A DNA stretch of 64,000 nucleotides from Diploscapter coronatus (lineage: Eukaryota; Nematoda; Chromadorea; Rhabditida; Rhabditidae), in contig OZ038423.1 in assembly GCA_964036155.1 (NCBI GenBank), forward strand, positions 37,959,249 through 38,023,248, written 5' to 3'. Shown piece after piece: positions 59,869 through 64,000 of the stretch. Under the pieces are notes generated by a model. That model did no database searches and was not told where the DNA came from. It saw only the letters and a list, made by a program, of their open reading frames with translations. A program made the translations under genes and the position numbers. Position 1 is the first letter of the stretch; the number at the start of each line of letters is the position of its first letter.

Positions 59869-60882
59869 ATGTCAACTTTGACGAATAAACCGACAGATTC
59901 TGATTTCCTATGTCCATCCTGTTCAGCTACAGCCACAAATAAATATGTATGGTCACTTTTTTAGATATCTTCAACCAACTTTATAATTATTATTGTCCGA
60001 GATTTAGATTTACTTATAAAGTGATGCAACCGCCATCTATCTGAGTTAAAATTTTATTTTAAATTATAATATAATTTTCAGGACCAATATTGCAGAAGAT
60101 GTGGTTGTCTATTAAGGCTTGAGTGCAGGCACTGTCATGAAAAACTTAGGTGAACTTTAGCAATTTGAAATTATAAGTCTAAATTTAAAATATTCAATTT
60201 ATGCATATCGCTAAATACTTATGGTTTGAATAATTTATAATATGATATGGAAATAAAATATTATTTGAATTAATTTACTTAAATAAAATTTGCAGACTGC
60301 TAGATAGATATTGCCCTAGTTGTGGTAGAAGGAGGTTAATAGTTTTCGATCAAATTAGAACAGGTAATTATAACATAGTCACTAAAATTCAGGCAATGTC
60401 AATGTTCGATTACTTGAGATAAAGTAAATGGAAGAACATTCGATAAATAAAAATTGGAAAGCTGTTTGCAAACGAATAAACTACAATTCACCGATTCAAA
60501 GAATGACTTTACGACTATTTGATACTACGCAACGCACACTTCGCGTATGCCGAGTTTGTGCATCGTTTATTTTGTCTCAAGTAATCGGTCATTGACAGTG
60601 TCTAAAATTATACAGGTATTTTCAGGCAGCTTAAAACCGTGAGACCACGAGACATAGCGTGAAATCGTATAGAGGGTTAGGGTAGGGTATGGAGGATGAT
60701 AGGCTTCTTTTTCCACGCTATTTCTCAATGTCCCGTGTCTCGTGGTCTCGCCGTTTCCAAATGGCCTATTTTCAGGTATCGCTGCGAACTCCCCTATAGT
60801 AGCAGGTGGCGTAGCGGTTCTGTGCTTGATTGGGTTTATCGGCATACGACATTTAATTAATAAAGTCTTCCATCAAAATTAA
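59869..60882 (+). CDS. Small double zinc-ribbon protein with C-terminal membrane segment
   Basis: Four exons (59869-59946, 60082-60149, 60296-60363, 60776-60882) join in phase to 106 residues. Four CxxC knuckles lie in a row: LCPSCSA (about residues 14-19), YCRRCGC, ECRHCHE and YCPSCGRRR (about 57-62), the pattern of two stacked zinc ribbons. A hydrophobic segment near the end (GGVAVLCLIGFIGI, about 84-97) suggests a tail anchor or single membrane span, followed by a basic end (RHLINKVFHQN). I do not recognise the family; proteins of this shape often act as adaptors or have unknown roles. Intron 3 is stuffed with two transposon remnants (60393-60598 and 60626-60766), the second ending against the exon 4 acceptor. 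It is divergent from the emerin-like gene and 314 bp ahead of the gamma-glutamyltransferase on the same strand. Confidence 0.78.
60393..60598. mobile_element. Non-autonomous TIR element, family E copy 3
   Basis: Left end CAATGTCAATGTTCGATTAC and right end GTAATCGGTCATTGACAGTG are near-perfect inverted repeats continuing into TTGAGA/TCTCAA. In zinc-ribbon gene intron 3. Confidence 0.85.
60626..60766. mobile_element. MITE family C copy 5 with 9 bp target duplication
   Basis: Starts GGCAGCTTAAAACCGTGAGA and ends CGTTTCCAAATGGCC; inner arms GACCACGAGACA and TGTCTCGTGGTC. Both sides carry TATTTTCAG (60617-60625 and 60767-60775). The right-hand copy is the 3' splice site of exon 4. Confidence 0.88.
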
Positions 60883-60885
60883 TCT

Positions 60886-60889
<4 letters not shown>

Positions 60890-60922
<33 letters not shown>
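60890..60922. repeat. (TA)n microsatellite
   Basis: About 16 TA units immediately after the zinc-ribbon gene stop. Confidence 0.95.
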
Positions 60923-60928
<6 letters not shown>

Positions 60929-60997
60929 ATATTTGAAAATTGCTCAGACTTTAGATGCTCGATAGTATTTAGATTTCTTTGTAAATAAATTAGTTTT

Positions 60998-61072
60998 AAT
61001 AAAGAATTATTTTATGTTCGTGTAGCGTAAAACGGAAAATCCTTATCAATTCGCCGTTTTCCTCCTCTGCAG
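60998..61072 (+). promoter_or_regulatory. Poly(A) signal and possible trans-splice acceptor before GGT
   Basis: AATAAA at 60998-61003 and a strong acceptor, TTTTCCTCCTCTGCAG ending at 61072, lie between the zinc-ribbon stop and the GGT start codon at 61197. The acceptor has no matching upstream coding exon, so spliced-leader addition is possible; a 5' UTR intron would look the same. Confidence 0.35.
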
Positions 61073-61196
61073 TATTTGATTTGATCGAATCATTTTACCA
61101 CTTATCAGTTAATTGCACTTTCCCAATTGATCTTTGGCGATTTTTTGAAAAACGTGTCGAAATGGCCTGAACTAGTTTTTAAAATATATATTCGCT

Positions 61197-64000
61197 ATGC
61201 CTCTACCCCGAATTCACAGGTAATTATAATTATAAATTCTATTATACCTTCAAAGTTTTAACACATTTTATAGCACTCGGAACATTTAATTGTAAAATTT
61301 GTGGAGCATTAGTGAATTGAATAGAATCTTCGCGAAAATTTCATACGTTTCTTAAGCTCTATCATTTAGTCACGACAATTTACCCCCTGAGGAGGGTCCT
61401 TATGACGACGAGCATGAACCTCTGATTCACGAGTCTCCGAAGGTCCATCGGCCCGCGGTTTGGGCCATTTTCAGCGTCATCTGCATTTTTATTTTGGCTA
61501 TTCTGACAGTCACTTTTGCGGCACTTTATGCGCACTTATTATCGGTAAGAAATAACTCAAACATATGGGTATTTCACAAAATTTGCAAAGAAGATAAACA
61601 CCAAGATAATCTAAGAATAAACGCTCGTAAATATTCAATCTAAGGATCGAAGCCACCTGCCGAAATGGCCCAAGCCCTCGCTTTCGCCGATGGGTCAGTA
61701 CTCGAAGGCTTCAGTTGCAGCCGATAACGAATATTGTTCTGAGATTGGGAGGTAGGAACTATTTATCTGAAACCTAAATTAGACCTAAATCATTTCAGAA
61801 ACACCCTTCTTCACGGCGGTAACGCTGTTGACGCCGCAATCGCGGCACTCTTCTGCATTGGAGTGATGGACAGTCACTCTTCGGGGTTGGGTGGTGGCCA
61901 TTTCATGGTGTTTTATAACGCGTAAGATCATTTTTAATTGACAATTGTCTTCTTCCTAATTAAAAACTGAATCTTCAATAGATCGAAAAAAAACAGGTAT
62001 AAGTGCCAGAAAAATGCCCTACAAATTCAGATCGACCCAGGAATGTCATGTAGTGGACGCTAGAGAGGCGGCTCCGATAGATTCTCATAAAGAGATGTTC
62101 CGAGACAGGTGGATCGAAGCCCAAGTGGGTCAGGTTAAATTTTCAAACTTACCTAAAACTAGAATTTTAGGCTGGCGCGCTCCTGCCGTTCCTGGCGAAT
62201 TGCACGGCTTGTGGACAGAGTTCAAAAATTTCGGCAGCGGAAAAATCACCTGGGACAGACTAATTCAGCCTACCATAGAGTTGCTGGAAGAAGGTTTTGA
62301 AAATTCTCTGACTTGTTTGGAAGTGAAAATTTTAGGCTTCCCAACGTCACATGCTCTATCAATAGCCTTGAAGAAAGAGGAGAAATACATCATGCAAGAA
62401 GAAACGATGAAAGACTTCATCAATCCCCAAACCGGAAAGGTCTATGAGAGAGGAGAGCAAATTACTACTAGGCATATCTTTAATTTGATTTTCAATTCCA
62501 AACCTCCTTCAGACAGAACTTTCTTGCAACTCTAAAGAAGCTTCAAGCCTCTAAAGACCCTGTGCAAGAGTTCTACAATGGAAGTTTAGCCAGAGCCTTC
62601 GCACAAGAATTCAAACAGAGGGGTGACTAGGAAAAATGTCGGATTTGTGAAACAAATGAGGTTCAGGAGGTGTCATCAAATTCGAGGACTTCCAGAACTA
62701 CAAGTCAATTATCTATAAGCCTTCTGAAGTGATAACGACTAAACTGAGAAACGACTTCGTGATTTGCGGACCCCCACCACCTTCAGCAGGTGCCGTCGCT
62801 CAGGCACTCATTTCGATTATGGACTCGTGAGATTTTCAACTTCAACAAATTTCTCGCTCTAAGCAAAAATAATTTTACTCTTTTATAGAGTCGTTTGACC
62901 ACAACACCTCCTAAAACTCTAAAATTTAGCTACGACTACAACCGAAAGTCCATAGACGACGTGGAGCAATTCTACCACCATTTCTTAGAGGCCTCGAAAT
63001 TCGCGTAGATTTTTACAAGTCCCGAAAGATCGAAGGGAAAAATTTTAGCTACGCATTCCGAAGTTGGTTAGGCGATCCGAAATTTATTCACAACGCCACG
63101 GAAATTGCGAGGAATATTACCCGGCAGGAGTGGGCTGATATGATTCGGTAAACTTTACTCGAAGTTAAAGAGTCGAGATTTCTCGAAATTAGATCGAAGA
63201 TCACCGAAGAAACGCACCCGGATGAGTACTATGGCGGAAAATTCGTGAATAACGATCACGGAACCACGCACATTTCGGTGGTTGATGCTTTTGGCAACGC
63301 GGTGGCTGTCACTTCGACGATCAATCTATAGTTAGTCTTCCGAAATTATTCATTCAAATGAAGCATCAGAATCAATAACAAGCCATTTTCATATCATAGC
63401 ATGTATTATTTTCTAGTTTGTCGTTAAGAAGTTTCTTTTTTGTTTTTTTTTAAGAGTTTTGCCAAAATATTATTTTTCAGCATGGGTGCCAGAGTGGCCT
63501 CCCCTTCAACCGGCATTGTTTGGAACGATCAAATGGACGATTTCTCCCTACCCGGTCGACCGAATTTCTTCAATTTCCCACCGTCTCCAGCCAATTTTAT
63601 CGAGCCTGGCAAACGACCGATGAGCAGCATGAGTCCTTTGATCGTTAGGAATACGAAAACCGGCAAGGTTAGAATTTCATAACATGCCAAGGAAGACGAG
63701 AGTGTTTGAAGATTAATGGAAAACAAATAAACTTTTTAAATCTGAATTTAGCTGTACGTCTTCGGAGGCGCGGGAGGCTCCATGATCATTAGTTCTGTGG
63801 CTGGAGCGGCCTTGCAGAGTCTGAAGCTCGGTGCTACGATCAAACAGGCGATAGACTCGCCGAGATTGCATAATCAATTGGAGCCAAATTGCACCCAGTA
63901 TGAAAAGAGTTTTCCAGTGGTAAGTATTGTTTCGAATAATTTCGAAAAAAAAAATATGATAGTTTGGCAAGGTTATAAAAGTCGGAAAGTCTTATTCCTC
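61197..64000 (+). CDS. Gamma-glutamyltransferase, cut by the window end
   Basis: Type II membrane enzyme that cleaves the gamma-glutamyl bond of glutathione outside the cell and transfers or hydrolyses the glutamyl group. A short cytosolic part ([20 protein letters not shown]) precedes the signal anchor ([20 protein letters not shown]). Then [54 protein letters not shown] (substrate-binding arginine), [25 protein letters not shown] and [15 protein letters not shown]. The autocleavage site and nucleophile is the first threonine of [10 protein letters not shown] (codon 63263-63265), followed by [43 protein letters not shown] and [12 protein letters not shown] (the glycine loop). About 17 exons are visible, with introns often about 40-60 bp; one is GC-AG. 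The last complete visible exon ends at 63918 and a further exon probably starts at about 63975. All catalytic residues seen are intact. Confidence 0.93.
62472..62512 (+). other. 41-bp GC-AG intron in the GGT gene
   Basis: The coding sequence runs to ITT followed by AG at 62471, and the next in-phase family sequence ([10 protein letters not shown], then EFYNGSL) starts at 62513 after CTCCTTCAG. The intron begins GCATAT; no GT donor is available nearby. Confidence 0.75.

Overview
The window is a piece of nematode nuclear genome. The evidence is dense small introns (often 40-70 bp) with GT donors and short TTTTAG/TTTCAG acceptors, AT-rich intergenic DNA, worm-type orthologues (EGL-30 Gq-alpha, TOM-1 tomosyn, a short emerin, a Src kinase), an F-box protein with an FBA_2-like domain, and gene spacing that suggests trans-spliced operons. 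I cannot name the species. I recognise no virus, bacterial gene, rRNA, tRNA or CRISPR.

Layout. 0.7-5.0 kb (-): Src-family tyrosine kinase with myristoylation signal, SH3, SH2 and kinase domains. 7.5-9.1 kb (+): two-PDZ protein. 10.3-19.1 kb (+): three genes in one direction with about 400 bp gaps: a diverged ACSF2-like acyl-CoA synthetase, a TMEM180/MFSD13A-like transporter and an AGPAT5-like acyltransferase. This is a probable operon for lipid and membrane metabolism. 19.8-21.4 kb (-): small Schlafen-like (AlbA_2) protein. 23.3-25.3 kb (+): 11-exon F-box gene. 25.3-30.2 kb: gene desert. 30.2-44.8 kb (+): tomosyn, with introns full of transposon remnants, including a 3.0 kb palindrome. 47.6-55.3 kb (+): egl-30 Gq-alpha with a 4.4 kb second intron. 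57.9-59.7 kb (-): emerin-like LEM protein, head to head with a 106-residue zinc-ribbon membrane protein at 59.9-60.9 kb (+). 61.2 kb to the window end (+): gamma-glutamyltransferase, cut by the edge.

Tomosyn (SNARE inhibitor) and Gq-alpha (drives secretion through PLC-beta) are neighbours and act in opposite directions on neurosecretion in worms. I infer only proximity, not co-regulation.

The second theme is foldback/MITE elements. At least six families occur in two or more copies, and many single palindromes lie mostly in introns. One copy appears to have duplicated a 3' splice site through its target-site duplication. Gene models were joined by hand from splice signals and reading phase, so exon edges are predictions; the outer coordinates given run from start codon to stop codon.
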